This document shows, piece by piece, positions 36,366-48,905 of a stretch of 64,000 bases of DNA (its first letter is position 1; each line of letters opens with the position of its first letter). The notes beneath the pieces were generated by a model. The model made no database searches. It was not told the origin of the DNA and saw only the letters and a program-made list of their open reading frames with translations. The DNA is taken from the NCBI GenBank assembly GCA_026874595.1, contig CM049318.1, forward strand, positions 6,153,741 through 6,217,740, given 5' to 3'. The DNA is from Sipunculus nudus. Lineage: Eukaryota; Annelida; Sipuncula; Golfingiida; Sipunculidae. The position numbers and the translations under genes were made by a program.

Positions 36366-37045
36366 AATAAGAACACTAATTTCAATTTTAACATACAAAA
36401 TTAATCATTGTTGTATGGTTACATGTAAAAGTTTGACAATGAATATCTAGATATACACATAGTGTTTGACCAATTATCTTGGTTAATCCTTTTCGTATTA
36501 ATTCTTAACCATGTAAACCGGAAATTGTCAGTATGTCCTACCACCACAAATTTATTAGAAATATGTTGTGCTTTAGCCAATTAATAGTTACACCTATAGA
36601 TCCTGTAACTCACATGTTCTTCAGAAAGGGAGTTTTATAATTGTTCATAAAGAGCACCTTGATATCTATCATATAAAGAGTATAAACTGAATTACCCCAG
36701 TATTACGAGCTCAGTAAAATAACCATGTAACTCAGCTGTTTTATTACCCTATAACCCAAGTTCCAACTTACTCCACTAGGCGCTCGCGTGTTAATTCTTT
36801 CTTCATGTCCATGTCCCTCGAGTTACAGAGATAATGCACTGGAATTAAATACAAAATTACTTTATACTGACAGAAAGATATAGAATTTAGCTACATGTTG
36901 GATATTGTTTTGTACTACAAGGTTTTTACAATGATTGAAGTGCACATTTAGTTCTGTTTTGACAAAGGCATGAGCTGCTATAAACGTACTGATGTTCATG
37001 TTGTGAAGCATTCTCTTTTAACATGTATAAAATTATCCTTCAGTA

Positions 37046-37152
37046 TTTCATTATAGTTGAGAATCTTTGTAAATTAGAACAAATATATTATGTTTATTCA
37101 TGTTTATAGTTGAGAATCTTTGTAAATTAGAACAAATATATTATGTTTATTC
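37046..37152 (+). repeat. 54-bp tandem duplication private to unit B
   Basis: 'agttgagaatctttgtaaat' with the following 'tagaacaaatatattatgtt' occurs twice in succession in B. Unit A has it once (about 25,925). Confidence 0.85.
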
Positions 37153-37674
37153 AATTATACTAAATCTTTTATTACAGTAAGTAGAATCAGACATGCAAAT
37201 GAAACAGAAAAATTACTTGTTACTCCAGCTGTTAAAAATAAATTGAGCAAAAACTGAAAGAAACATTAAACTCGACATAATATTTGTCCGGACTATACCC
37301 ATTTTTCAGATATGGGGCCAAGCTGAATTCATTATATCTCAGTTAAAATCCACGATGGCGGCGAAAATGCCCGCCGGTTTATAAAATTGGAGTGTTTCTT
37401 GCTACGGGGTTCTGACTCCCGGTGTAGCATATTTAATCGCCTTCATGTGATTGGGGTCTGAGCTCCAGGTTTGCGTTCTTAACCTGCATTATGTAACGCT
37501 AAGGCATGATCCACTGGGGCCATCAAAGACATAGGAGCGATGATTTAAGCCACTAATGATCTTACACCATGCCAACTGGTGAATATGTTGCAAGTGTACA
37601 TAAATTTGACAGAAGAAAGACCATTGCCTAGCAACTATATTCACAAACTGTTGCAAACATCTTAACTGTGTATA

Positions 37675-38945
37675 ATAAAAATAATAATAATAATAATAAT
37701 AATAATAGTAATAATATTTTATTTTATAAAGCAAAAATGGTGCCCTTTACGCTGTACATGACTAAAAGCCGCCAAAAGGAATAATATTAGTAAAATTAGC
37801 AATCACAAATACTATCACAGAAGTGGATGGACTACATAAAATGAGATTTAATAGGTGATAGACTGGATTGCGATCTCGGATACTGCGATAATTCACTTTA
37901 AAATTTATGACCAGCTACACCAAAAGCGCTCAGGCTTATAGTCGATGACTTATGAATGGAACGTCAAGAGATTCTAGTGGGAAGAGCGAAGCTCACGATT
38001 CTGGTGGCATGGTTGAATGAGCTCCTGCAGATAGTACGGAGCCCATGGGTATTTCGTTTTGAATGTAAGTACAAACACTTTAAAATGGATCCTCTGAGAC
38101 ACTGGTAACTAATGCAGACCATGGAGCACAGATGTGATGTGATCATATTTTCTGGTGAAAGGTACAATGCGAGCCGCCATATTCTGTATTGGTTGCAATT
38201 ATTTCTGTATTTGAACAGAAGGGAGGCCACAAAGCAGTGCATTAGAGTAGTCCAGGTTAGAAGTGATGAAGGCATGAACCTCTTTGCAGTATCTTGATTG
38301 AGATACCTTCTGATATTACCGATGTTATAAAATATGAAAATACGCCGTAAGACACACACTATTGATATGTGCCTCCATACCGGCACTTGGTTCCATAATC
38401 TCACCGACGTTCCTGACTACATAAATTTCTTTAATATCATGGCCTCTGATACGTAGAACAGGAAATCTAAACCTCTCTGAGATATGCTTAGAAGATATTA
38501 ACAGGACCTGTGTTTTTTATCATTCGTTTTTAAACTTCTGAGTTTCATCCATCGGCGAACTGAGAATATACACTTCTCAACTTCTTGAATATGTCTGTTT
38601 ATATCGTCGGGCCATGAAGCTGACGTAGAGCTGAGTGTCATCAGCATACAAATGGTAGTTTACCCCATGCATGCGAAGCAGTTTGCCAAGAGTAGTTGTA
38701 TATATGGTAAAAAGAATTGGTCAGAGGACCAAGCCTTGAGGTACCCCGCACTACAGGGCCCTCGATTTTGCCCAATTTCCAATAGATACAAACTGTTGAC
38801 GGTTTGTGAGATATGAAATGAACCATTGTAGAGCTGTGCCAATATTACCGCAATTTTCAAGGCAGTTTAGAAGCTTAAATTGTCGACGGTATCAAAGGCA
38901 GCTGAGAGGTCCAGGAGAACAAGCAGCACTGCTCTGTGGACCCCT
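37675..38945 (-). mobile_element. 5'-truncated CR1/L2-like retrotransposon, unit B
   Basis: Counterpart of 26,496-27,757 with the same truncation point and the same (ATT)n tail. Motif A 'LLVLLDLSAAFD' lies near 38,890-38,935, motif B 'CGVPQGLVL' near 38,745, and motif C '[13 protein letters not shown]' near 38,630-38,655. The 3' half is readable as 'NIG-IRRYLNQDTAK' with the same frame change as in A. Sharing truncation and lesions with A shows one insertion copied by the duplication. Confidence 0.85.
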
Positions 38946-39834
38946 ACAGAATTTTCACATTTTGTAACACATATGAATACTATGCTAGTGATTAGTGTTA
39001 ATTAACAGCAATCCTCGACGTCGCACGAAGCAGGTACCCAGGTCGCTTGAGCATGACTGGTCACGTGAGGTATTCGCGGGGAGACTGCTTCCCGCGACTC
39101 GACCCCCACCACCCGTCGTTGGAAGGACGGCCTTTTAAAATATCAATGAATTCATTTATATTTGTCCTAGAATGCATCGAAAGTACATTATTAGTTTATT
39201 TTTGGGCTCGAATTCTGAATAATGACTGTGAATGAATTATGGCTTATTTGATATTAAAATCATTCTAAACTTGCTTTTAGTTTACTAACACGTCGAATTA
39301 TTAAATAAATGAAGCAAATATTTGTTGCTGAGTTCTGCACAGTGGCCGCATACTTTTGACTGTATTTAATGAACAGGTCATTTGCTGGGCTGGGTTAGTC
39401 TGTTTTGTCATAGATTCTGATGCTTGGTTTGTAGAACAGTTTTTATTACAATATTTCATATTTCTTCTTTTTTTTAATTTCCCTTTATTTGCACGCTAAA
39501 AATGTAATTGCCTTAAAACGGTGATAGGGCAAAAAACTTATCAGTCAAAATCTTCAATAAAATTAGGAATTTGATATGTCCGTTAACACTTATCATCAGG
39601 ACATTTGAAACCTGTATTCATGTAATTAGATTTTTACGATGCACTGAAGTTTCATGTTAATAAGCTTACAGGAATATCAAATTCTAAACCAAGTGTTCTG
39701 ATTTTAATATACATATTAATTTTAAATCTTTGAGCCCCATTTCTGTTTCAATGTTATGAAATGGAGAGTCGAGTGGTTAAAGAAACTGCTATATCCACTG
39801 GCTCCCAAGATTTGATTATCATCGTCCCTGTTGG

Positions 39835-40270
39835 AGTGGATTGTAGATGCTCGTCCGAAGTCGGTGGTTTTCTTCCTGTCCTCTTATTTCCTCCATTTTC
39901 TCTCATACTGAAAGCCACCATCAGATTCAGGGAGATAGACTTGTAAAAGTAATTATGACTAATTGTACAATCCTTACAATAAATATATATATATAATGAG
40001 AACTTAAATTATTGTGCTAAATGTAATTTTTTTACCGAAATTCCTTTAATACTTTAATAATTAAATTGATTTAATACTATACTTTCAAAGGAATTTGTCA
40101 TTTTCTAGTGGCTCGTCCGAAGTCGGTGGTCCTCTGATTTCCTCCATTTTTATCTAATACTGAAAGCCACCATCAGATTAATGGAGAAAGGCTTGTAGAA
40201 GTAATCATGACTAATTGTACAGTCCATACAATATATATATTTAATGAGAAAACAAATCATTGCGCTAAAA
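39835..40270 (+). repeat. About 265-bp tandem duplication private to unit B
   Basis: The block starting 'ctcgtccgaagtcggtggt' and running through 'ctgaaagccaccatcagatt' and 'actaattgtaca(a/g)tcc' occurs at about 39,848 and again at about 40,113. Unit A has a single copy at about 28,698. The second copy is shortened and diverged. Confidence 0.75.
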
Positions 40271-41861
40271 GTATATTTTAATTGGTTTAGTACTATACTT
40301 TCAAAGTAATGTGTCATTTGCTGGGGTAAGTTTATAGTATTGATATTTCTGAATTCTCCTGTTTGATTTTCCTATACCTGCATGTTAACGAATGTATTAT
40401 TTGCATTGATAGACGAAAGAAACTTAGCTTTTATGTCTGTTAGGAGCTCGATATATGTGAAAAATGGTAAGGATCTTCAAACGTTATATTAAATTTTACG
40501 ATCAGCTTAAATTTCATTTTAAAGTGTGTTGGTGCAATTGGGAAAAAAAACAAATAGCTTTCAATGGTAAGACTTTTATTCAAAATTGATTTAGTTTACC
40601 TGTTAGCATGACAGGAACCGCACATATTTAACAGCTCCCAACTGTTTGCTGTATAGATTTTGTTTTTCTCTTGCGAAGAGGTTATAGTTTTCCGGGTTTA
40701 TGCTGTTATGAAGACAGAAGCAACAGATATTTACAGGCGCAGGACACGTTGCTGTATGATACAAACTTCAGCTGTATGCTCTTATGGAAGAGTCAACACA
40801 TGCAAGTTAAATATCACGACCTTTGCTGTGATGCTATTTTTGTTTTATATAACTTTTTACCAACTACTTGGAATTCATTTTGCTTGATGTCTGGTGTGAA
40901 CAAAATACTTTCATTTGCTAACGTCATGCACACTTGTAGATTTATGCAGTCTATGTATGTATTATTAGAAACATTTACCACATGTATCAAAATTCAAATT
41001 TATCACAAAATTCAGGAGTCGGTGCTACCAGTGTTAAAGCTAGCTCATCTTTCATGAATGTATGCTAAGAGAATGGAAAACAAAGCGAAGGAACTCACAC
41101 CAAAAGGTTGAAAAACATAATACACTCAGGTTTCCTGGCATGCATACTTTCTTCATCTTGATTACATCACAATTCTTCAGAAAATTAGGTTTTCCTTGAT
41201 TCCGTGAAAGGGTCATTGAAAGTTTCTACAGTTCAGCTACAGTGCTCTTGCAACCTTTAGAAAGTTGTCAACTCTATGCCCCAATGGAAAATGCTTGTGA
41301 AACTTGTATTTCTTACCACTCACTTCGTCAGGAGAACATACATCAGTGAGAATAGACTTTTTTAAATATAATTACTGAATGTTAGTATTACTGAATAGAT
41401 CAGTTTATTTCATAAAATTTTGTTATATTGCAAGCAATGTCTTTACACCCAAGGTCTAAATAATTTCTTTTGGAAAGGACAGGGGCGTTTTTCTACTGAT
41501 AAAATAAACATAATACCAATTTATTAACTATTGGTTCTTCTTAACTTATGCTCAAGGCTCAGTGCAATTTACAATTTGTTTACATGCTGATATTTTATTT
41601 TTAAATAAATGTAGTAAATAATACTTTTTCATAGTAAAACGTGTATTTACTACTTTAAAACAAGTGTCTGGTCTGTGTAAGCAAATGAAGTATATTAAGA
41701 CAGCAACGGGGAATGCAAATTCAGTGTCAGCCTATTGTTAAGGATTTTCTATCATATTACTAGGTTAACTGACTGCTAACCCAATACGGGCCACTGTCAT
41801 AGCAACACCGGTTGTAAAACCTTGTAAAACCTCGACAGGGGAGTGACCCGAACGTATATAT

Positions 41862-44650
41862 TGGTATTTTTAGCGAATCTGTGAGCTTATGCCATGATGT
41901 GGCGTCGTCCTTCGTCCGTCGTCTGTACATTAACCCATACTTCCAAATTCTATGAAAAAGAAAATAGTCATCTTGAAAAAACTATCGGATTTTGCTAATT
42001 TTTTAGCTAACTGCATTTTCTTGGATTTTATAGGGAAAACCTAAAAAAAAACCCTTTAAAAATCTTCTTCTCCGAAACTGTTCAGCCAAATTGTCCAATT
42101 TTTCATAGAAATGATTGCTATAAAAATCTTTTTCAAGTTTGTTCGAGTGGTTTAAGTTCGGTAAGTTACAGGAAGTTAAACTTAGTCATCTGTCCAATAA
42201 AGCATACTAAGATTACAATCTCAAAAACGGTTGGAGCTATCCTCACTACATTTTATGCCAGTGTTGGTTACATGAGTCATATTTGGAATTTAGATATTGG
42301 TGGCGCCACCTGCATTGACATTTTTGTACGGAAGTCATTGGTTATAGTAAATTAACCCATAATTTCTCAAGAACAGCATGAGCTAGCATCCCCAATTTTA
42401 CACAAAAATCAGTCACATATCAAATATTGTAGAATACATATTACTTTGGTGCCACTTGCATCAGTTTACTTTTTACAAGAAAAAAAGCTTGAAAAACTTT
42501 GAACATCTTCTTCTCCGTAACTATTCAGCAAAGCTGTCCTATATTTCACAGAAATGATTCCAAGAACAATCCCATATAAGTTTGTTCGAATGGCCCTAGT
42601 TAGGTGATTTTTTGCCGAGTTACCAAGCAGTTGAACTTTGTTATCTGTCCAAAAAAGCATACTAAAATTGCAATCTCACCAAATGTTATGTCAGTGTTTG
42701 TAACATGAGTCATACCTAAAATTTAGGAATTGATGGCGCCACCTGCATTAACCTTTCTTGCGCTTGGCCATCGGTTATCAAAATATTAACCCATAATTTC
42801 TCAGGAACAGCAGGAGCAAGCATCCCCAAAATTTACACAAAAATTATTCACCGATCAAATGTTCTGGGATACAGCCTTTTTTGACGCCATCTACATCATT
42901 TTACATTTTACGGAGGAAAAAACTTTTCCGAAATCATTGACATTATATTTAACAAGAATTATCCTGGGGAAGCGCTCTTAAGTTTGTTTGATTGGTTCCA
43001 GTTTGGCTAAGTTACAGGAATTTGAAACTAGTCATTTGGCTAAACTAACATAAGAATCTCAGAAACAACCACAGCTAGCATCACTAAGTTCTGTGCAAAT
43101 GTTGCAACATGACTCATGTTTGAAACTGAGGTATTGTGGTGTCACCTTCGTTCACCTGTTTATTTTATTGCAAAAAAAACTTGTAATTTTAGCCTCTTTC
43201 AGCTTAAAAATGTTTCATGATGAAACTGAAGTTGAATGGTTTTAGTTTTCACAAGAATGTTAAAGGTTCTCTCTGTTTATAAGAATATATTGGGTTCATT
43301 GATTTTTTGTCGAGTCACAGAAAGCTGAAGTTACTCTTGTAGCCATTGGTTAGTCTTTATCAAATTCAGGGCTGCAATAGTCTTCTCATACAAAAAAAAA
43401 ATGTTCCAATTATAATTTCTGTAACATTGCACTAAATGATTCTTAGGTGTCCTTTGTTCAAGTTTACTTGAATGATTTAGGCAGAATTATTGAACTTGTA
43501 ACAGTGGAAGGACTGTGTCTTATATTAATCAAAACATTTTGATAAAAAAAAATCTCATATATCACCTCATGGGTACCATACCACTCAAGACTGCATATGA
43601 TCACCTCGTGGGGCCATGCCTGTAGCCCTGGAAACTGTCAGGGCTCTTAAGTTCAGTTTATTGTCACCTTGCTAGGATCAAGGTATTGGTCTGAAATTTG
43701 GCATTTTCATCCATCTTGGAAATTTTTCTCATAAACCAGACAGGTGGCGCCATTTACCTTTCCGTTTTCGTAGAATTATTAAGGCCCTTTTCTCAGGAGT
43801 GATACGCAGTATTTGCATGAAATTGTGCCAATCTATATACCTTTGACTCCTTCATCTTGTACCCAAGACTGATATCACCATCTGCAATCGTTTACCCACG
43901 GCGTCCTTCTCACAAGTACTTTTGGTGAAAATTGCTCATATGTCAGGACCGGGTTAAGGTATTGGTCTAAACTTTTGGCATATTCATCCATCTTGGAAAG
44001 TTGTTACGTAAATTAGTAAGGTGGCGCCACTTACCTTACCGTTTTTGTAAATATAAATTAATGTCTTTTTCTCAGGAGTGATTATCCGTATCTGCCTGAA
44101 ATTGTGCATATCCATAGATCGTGAAGTCCTTGTACCCAAGACTGGTGGTGTCTTCTGCAATCATTTTCCCGTTGTGTCCTTCCGTACATGTTCTTTGAGT
44201 GAAAATTTGCTCATATCTATGGAGTTGGTCAAGAAATTGGTCTGAAATTTGGCATGTTTATCCATCTTAGAAAGTTGTCACGTAAACCAGACAGATGGCA
44301 GGAGATGTTTTTGTTGAAAAAAAATAATGCCCTTTTCTCAGAGTTTTAGTTTACTAGTGGTGTGGTGTGACAAACAATCAATCCAATCATCACTTCACCC
44401 GTACCACTCTGAACTCAGCGAAGAAACGTCGCTTGTCAACAGCCGGTTTTCTAGTTGTTTCATACATCTGCGCACATAGCCTATAGTGGTTTGGAGTATC
44501 TGCCTGATATTTGTCATGTCCATACATCTGTGATGGCGTTCTTGTACATAAGACTGATGGTGCCACTTACAATCATTTTTAAGATGTGTACATCCATGAC
44601 ATATTTTAGCAGTGACGTTTGTGTAATTTGTGCATGAACTCGGGTTCAAA
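41862..44650 (+). repeat. GGCGCC-palindrome repeat family, long copy 3
   Basis: It starts with the leader 'gtatttttagcgaatctgtg' and 'cgtcgtctgtacattaaccc'. The first part has about 430-bp units with 'ggcgccacctgcatt' at 42,303 and 42,733 and recurrent 'atcttcttctccg' and 'aatttctca(a/g)gaacag'. The second part has about 276-bp units starting 'aaggtattggtct' or a variant at 43,680, 43,955 and 44,230, each followed by 'catccatcttggaaa' and ggtggcgcca. The terminus 'acgtcgcttgtcaacagccg' with 'gttttctagttg' near 44,425-44,458 equals the ends of copies 1 and 2. A further decayed sub-unit follows to about 44,650. No coding content. Confidence 0.7.
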
Positions 44651-45303
44651 ATGTTCAGTGCTTGAATTGTACATATACATGTCAAACACGTACGTGAAAA
44701 GTAACGGTCCAATATGGAAGCATTATACCTGATGTTATCCCAATGACAAGTTTGCATTAGGCCTGTAGGCCTTTTTTTAAATTCGGAGGCTACTTGGTTC
44801 TGCTTACCCCATATCTGAAAATATTTAGTATGGTCCGGACCAATTGTAATGCCAAATGTTCATTCTTTATCCATCTTTTGCATAAATCTTTTGAATGTAA
44901 AGTTTCATCGCTGGAATAATGGGAATATTTCCATAATCTTGATAAAAAACAGCTAATGAATAACTGGAACGTGTTTGAACCTCAACTTTATATCATAAAA
45001 TAGATTTTAAACAAGATAATTTATTTTCAGCTTGGGCAAATATCTGATATTCATCGTTAAACTCCAAGGAACTCCTTTGTAAATTTACATGCTTCTTTCA
45101 TTTTTTAAAAAAAATTCTCCCAAATCTGTGACATTTACTGTAGAACTATGCACACATTTCTCTTTTCGGAGTAGTGATCCCCGAAATAATTCAGAAGCTG
45201 CAATGACGTGGCTTTACTGAATTTTAATGATTTAGCTTTAAAGATTAATTTTCTTTCAAATCAAGATTGAACATTTTGTGGTTTGAAAAATAATATATAT
45301 ATA
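44651..45303. other. No gene seen
   Basis: AT-rich spacer between the long repeat and the pogo-like element. Nothing recognised. Confidence 0.5.
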
Positions 45304-46502
45304 AAGTGAAACCTCGTTGTGTCGAACTCGGTTAAGTCGAATTCCCGCATGTGTCGATGTCAAATGTGGAGTCCCTGCGAAAAAAAACCAATTAAAATCT
45401 TACTAATTTAACTCCGCTTGTGTCGAAGTCGGATGTGTGCAAAAACCTGATGTGTCGAGGTGTTTTGTTGGTCCTCAGCTTGTATTTCTATCTTTTACTC
45501 TAAGTCATGTTTGGATAACAGTTGTGCGCGGCTCGTCAGTCATAATTTTGCCGTGTTGAACAGTCATAAATAATTTATACCGACAAGGCTCTCACTTATC
45601 AAGCGCGATGGCTCTGTCGCTCGACTCGAGGTTATGCCGCTTTAATGTTTGGACAACAGTTGTGGAGGGTCCAACAATCATACCTACGGCCGCGATGACC
45701 AGTTACATAATTTTACCGGCAAGGACCATACTCATGAAGCGCGGTGGCTTACATACCTAGTCCGTTGTTTACCTGTTTTTACCTGTCACTTATGATCATG
45801 CCTTTTTCTTCTCTCGCCGACAAATCATTAACGACAAATTATTGATAAACCAAACATAATCCAATCCGTACCTTTGAAGTGGCTAGGATAAATATACAGG
45901 ACTATATATAAAGGGAGGAATATGAGATCTATATCAGAGTGACTCTTTTTTACCACAGAGTACATTATACTGTATTACTGCTTCACTTCATTGTTCGTGT
46001 CCTGTTTGCTATGGCGTTGCGGCCTGCTTAGCGTGAGCCAAATACGAAGCACTGCTCGAGCTTTAACGTGGTACAAGACAAAGGCACAGATTGCAAATGA
46101 CTTAAACATTCCACCAACAGGATGACTGCTTCAGATTCCTTTCGGAAATTGAGAACTTTTTGCTGTTCAGCAGCGTTTTCGTGTTAAGCAAAGGGCTGTT
46201 ACCGTCTTTTTTTTAAAAGAAAATCTGATGTGTACATGTATGTATTCACTTTCATGATTTACCTAATTTTTTTTGGTGGTACTTATGTGCTGTTTATTAT
46301 TATTAAAAGGATTATATTAAAATTTTGCTATTCTTCACGGAAAATTTGTGAGACCTATATCATAAAGGCCCTCTATATGTGCAGTATTAATCGATGATAA
46401 TCAAGGCTGAAGAATATAATAAACATCGGTTGTCTCGAACGCCGGTTGTGCCAAATAAAATTCCCCAGTCCCTTCGACTTCTAAAAATACGAGGTTTTAC
46501 TG
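45304..46502 (+). mobile_element. Degenerate pogo/Tigger-like DNA transposon
   Basis: The left end AAGTGAAACCTCG (45,304) and the inverted right end (the strand complement of CAGTAAAACCTCG, ending 46,502) are near-perfect inverted repeats, each directly flanked by TA, the target duplication of Tc1/mariner elements. Subterminal 'gtgtcgaactcggttaagtc' and 'tgtgtcgaagtcgg' motifs are typical of Tigger ends. Inside, a plus-strand remnant 'KTKAQIANDLNIPPT' near 46,077-46,120 resembles the N-terminal helix-turn-helix (IA--L-IP-ST) of pogo/CENP-B transposases. The catalytic domain is absent. A two-copy internal tandem repeat of period about 139 bp (from 45,510 and 45,649) lies between the left end and the HTH remnant. 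Whether this copy moved by itself or with a partner's transposase is unknown. Confidence 0.75.
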
Positions 46503-47591
46503 TATATATATATTTATATATGCGCGATTTGAAATGAGATGATAAATATCTTTTCTGGTATCCAATTATGGTAAAATAGAAGGATAAGTTGTATTACCGC
46601 TTAAAATATGTTTCTGCAAGTGCGTGCTTTTATAATATATTCCGAGGAAGTTGGAGACATTTCTTGCATAATGCAAAGGAGGCGAGTTCATTCCCGTTCC
46701 GGTGTGTGTTTGAGTGGTTGTCCATAACTGAATATAACTCATGCAATCCTGAATGGAATCTCATGAAATATTCAGAGCATTTTGGGAATGGACTCAGAAA
46801 GAACGGATAACATTTAAGTTTGGATTCAGCATCATATCCGAATTCTGGAACGTCAAGCAATATATACAAATAGAGAGTAACTTGTGCTGTAATAAGCCTT
46901 GAAATATGGACCAAATCAGAGAATGCAAACAAGGGCCGGGGGGCGATTATGATCGACCACATAGAGGAGGCTTGGATTCCGAGAAATGCAGATTTCTAGT
47001 TAGGTATAATGTAAATGCATTTGGGCCTTATATAATATGTCCATGTTGCGTGTAATTAATTGTGTTATTAATAAGGATTCCATTTCAGATTTCTGTATCA
47101 CTCATGCAGTTATGGTCCCCTTTACTATAGAATAATTATAATTTTATCTTTATAAAGATTCAGGAGCTTTTTTTAGTAAATATATGTAATTTATAAATGT
47201 TTTGACGATATCATATCATGTAGATTAAACAGTATTTTTTTATGTGAAGCCCTTCTCTACGCAAAGTGACAAAAATAGACTTCTAGTGCACGCACAATCA
47301 TTGTAGGAACATATTCATGTATTGGAACTAAACATGCAGGACAGACTTATTAATAATAACACCACACTGCTGTCGAAATATACATTTTCAAGTGCATCAA
47401 TATAACAAAACTATGACCTCTTTTTTGTCTAGAATTTGATTTTTTTTATATGATATGCAAATAAAGCTAAGCGCCGGGATCCATGGTAGCGCCGTATTAT
47501 TATTTTACGAAGCAACATATAACATATTTACGGTGGTCATCAATTAAGTAGTACACATTGCGTAGCCAAGAGAATCCTGTATTTTGCTCAA
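46503..47591. other. No recognised gene
   Basis: Overlapping open frames of 73 (+) and 110 (-) codons at 46,589-46,962 show no domain or splice context I can support. The rest is AT-rich. Confidence 0.4.
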
Positions 47592-47940
47592 ACGCAACGG
47601 GGATTTATTTGCTATTGACCGAGTCCGATGCATGTACTTAAATCCTCTAATAAATGTGGGAAAGGTATTTTTTGTCCTGGCCGTGGCTAAAATATGTTCA
47701 TAAATTATGGCTACATGGGCCAAACAATTTTCATCAGCCTGAAATCTAAATTAAACGTACTACAGCAAAACATACCCGTGATTATTTTATTGTTACTGGA
47801 GAACCTCTGTCGATAAAATTCCACACAGGAATGATTCGTAAAACTACGTTGCTAATTTGTTGGCAAAATGTGGCCTAATCACTCTGTATAAATACCACGA
47901 TTACCTTATTGCTTTTAATATTGTGGGTATTTTTCTACTA
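47592..47940 (+). repeat. Dispersed repeat, partner of 19,505-19,770
   Basis: Shares ordered phrases with the segment at 19.5 kb, starting with 'gcaacggggat-tatttgctatt'. Same orientation; no coding content. Confidence 0.45.
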
Positions 47941-48007
47941 TCAGGATGATCAGAATAGATTTTGCAAACAGTCATGTGAATTATGTACAGACATGGTTAT
48001 GGAATAT

Positions 48008-48015
48008 TATAAAAG
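48008..48015 (+). promoter_or_regulatory. Possible TATA box upstream of the CUB gene
   Basis: TATAAAAG lies 138 bp before the proposed start codon. The surroundings are AT-rich, so a chance match is likely. An acceptor-like 'ttgtttttgttccag' ending at 48,067 instead allows a spliced 5' leader. Confidence 0.2.
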
Positions 48016-48152
48016 CCACGTTTTGTTTAAGACTTATAAAAATACAATTTAATTGTTTTTGTTCCAGTGGACATGGTGTCAACGGTTACCCATACTTCAT
48101 GTACCTGCGCAAACAATATATGTAACTACATATTCTGAAAAGGACGCGAACA

Positions 48153-48225
48153 ATGGTTGTGCTGCATATGTTCTTGTGGTTGATGGTAGATTTCACCAGG
48201 TGCTATGAAAGATATCAAGAACGAT
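48153..48225 (+). CDS. CUB gene exon 1: signal peptide
   Basis: The ATG has A at -3 and G at +4, a good initiation context. The product begins MVVLHMFLWLMVDFTRCYER, a short hydrophobic stretch fitting a signal peptide, although without an N-terminal basic residue. The exon ends in phase 1 with the strong donor T|GTAAGT. Joined to 55,067 it makes a Tyr codon (T+AC), then the CG that opens CUB1. The link across 6.8 kb rests on phase match, signal-like sequence and strand. Confidence 0.55.
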
Positions 48226-48862
48226 GTAAGTATAGTCTGACATAACTTTATAATTATCATCTATCATATGACACATTTATAAAAATCATTTTACCGTTCT
48301 TTCAAGATGTCCATTTTTCGCAAATGTTACATGAACATCTGTAATTTTCCTCGTTTTGTTACAGCTCTTTGATTCCTGTTAAATCTTATTATTCCTCTTG
48401 AATAATCTCAATAAATATTTTACATGTTGTTTATTGACCTATCAGAAAAGAACATTTAAAAGCATACTGTTTTCTGAGAGCAATATTTATTCAATATCGA
48501 ATTTTGTTCTTACAAAATGAAGCCTTTGTAGATCATAAATATAAGGTTCTGCAATTATCAAATCTGAGATTACGATTGTTTCCAAAATTTTTTCCTAAAA
48601 TTCCTAAATTAATGAAACCTAGCTTAATATAGCGTATTATTAAAAAATTACAACGTAATACCACAATACTATAGTTTTAAGTCAATCACTCGCAATTTAG
48701 GTTACCGGCACGTTTGTCTCATTTCGTTTAATATTCATTAGGCAAATGTTCTCTTTACCTCACTATTGTCCTGATCAGCTGATATGAATCTTAGTAGTTC
48801 CAAAGTGCACGTCTCATTCCTCTGTCTTGACAGGTGCTGCCTTGTACATACTCGATATAACA

Positions 48863-48905
<43 letters not shown>

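Larger units (their letters stand above)
32786..42165 (+). repeat. Tandem segmental duplication, unit B
   Basis: About 9.4 kb, directly abutting unit A. The junction at about 32,780-32,793 joins the A right end (cgaatggtttaagtt) to the B left end (ccaaaagaaagattggcccc) through a short T-run. B ends near 42,165, where the sequence continues as an uninterrupted GGCGCC-family repeat. B has the empty site of the 1,869-bp insertion (TTA at 41,185-41,187), one extra R copy, and two private internal duplications (about 37,046-37,150 and 39,840-40,270). Confidence 0.9.

Noticed and set aside
46589-46962. Overlapping open frames of 73 and 110 codons on opposite strands
   Set aside because: Neither shows a domain, and they mirror each other; no splice sites or start context favour either.
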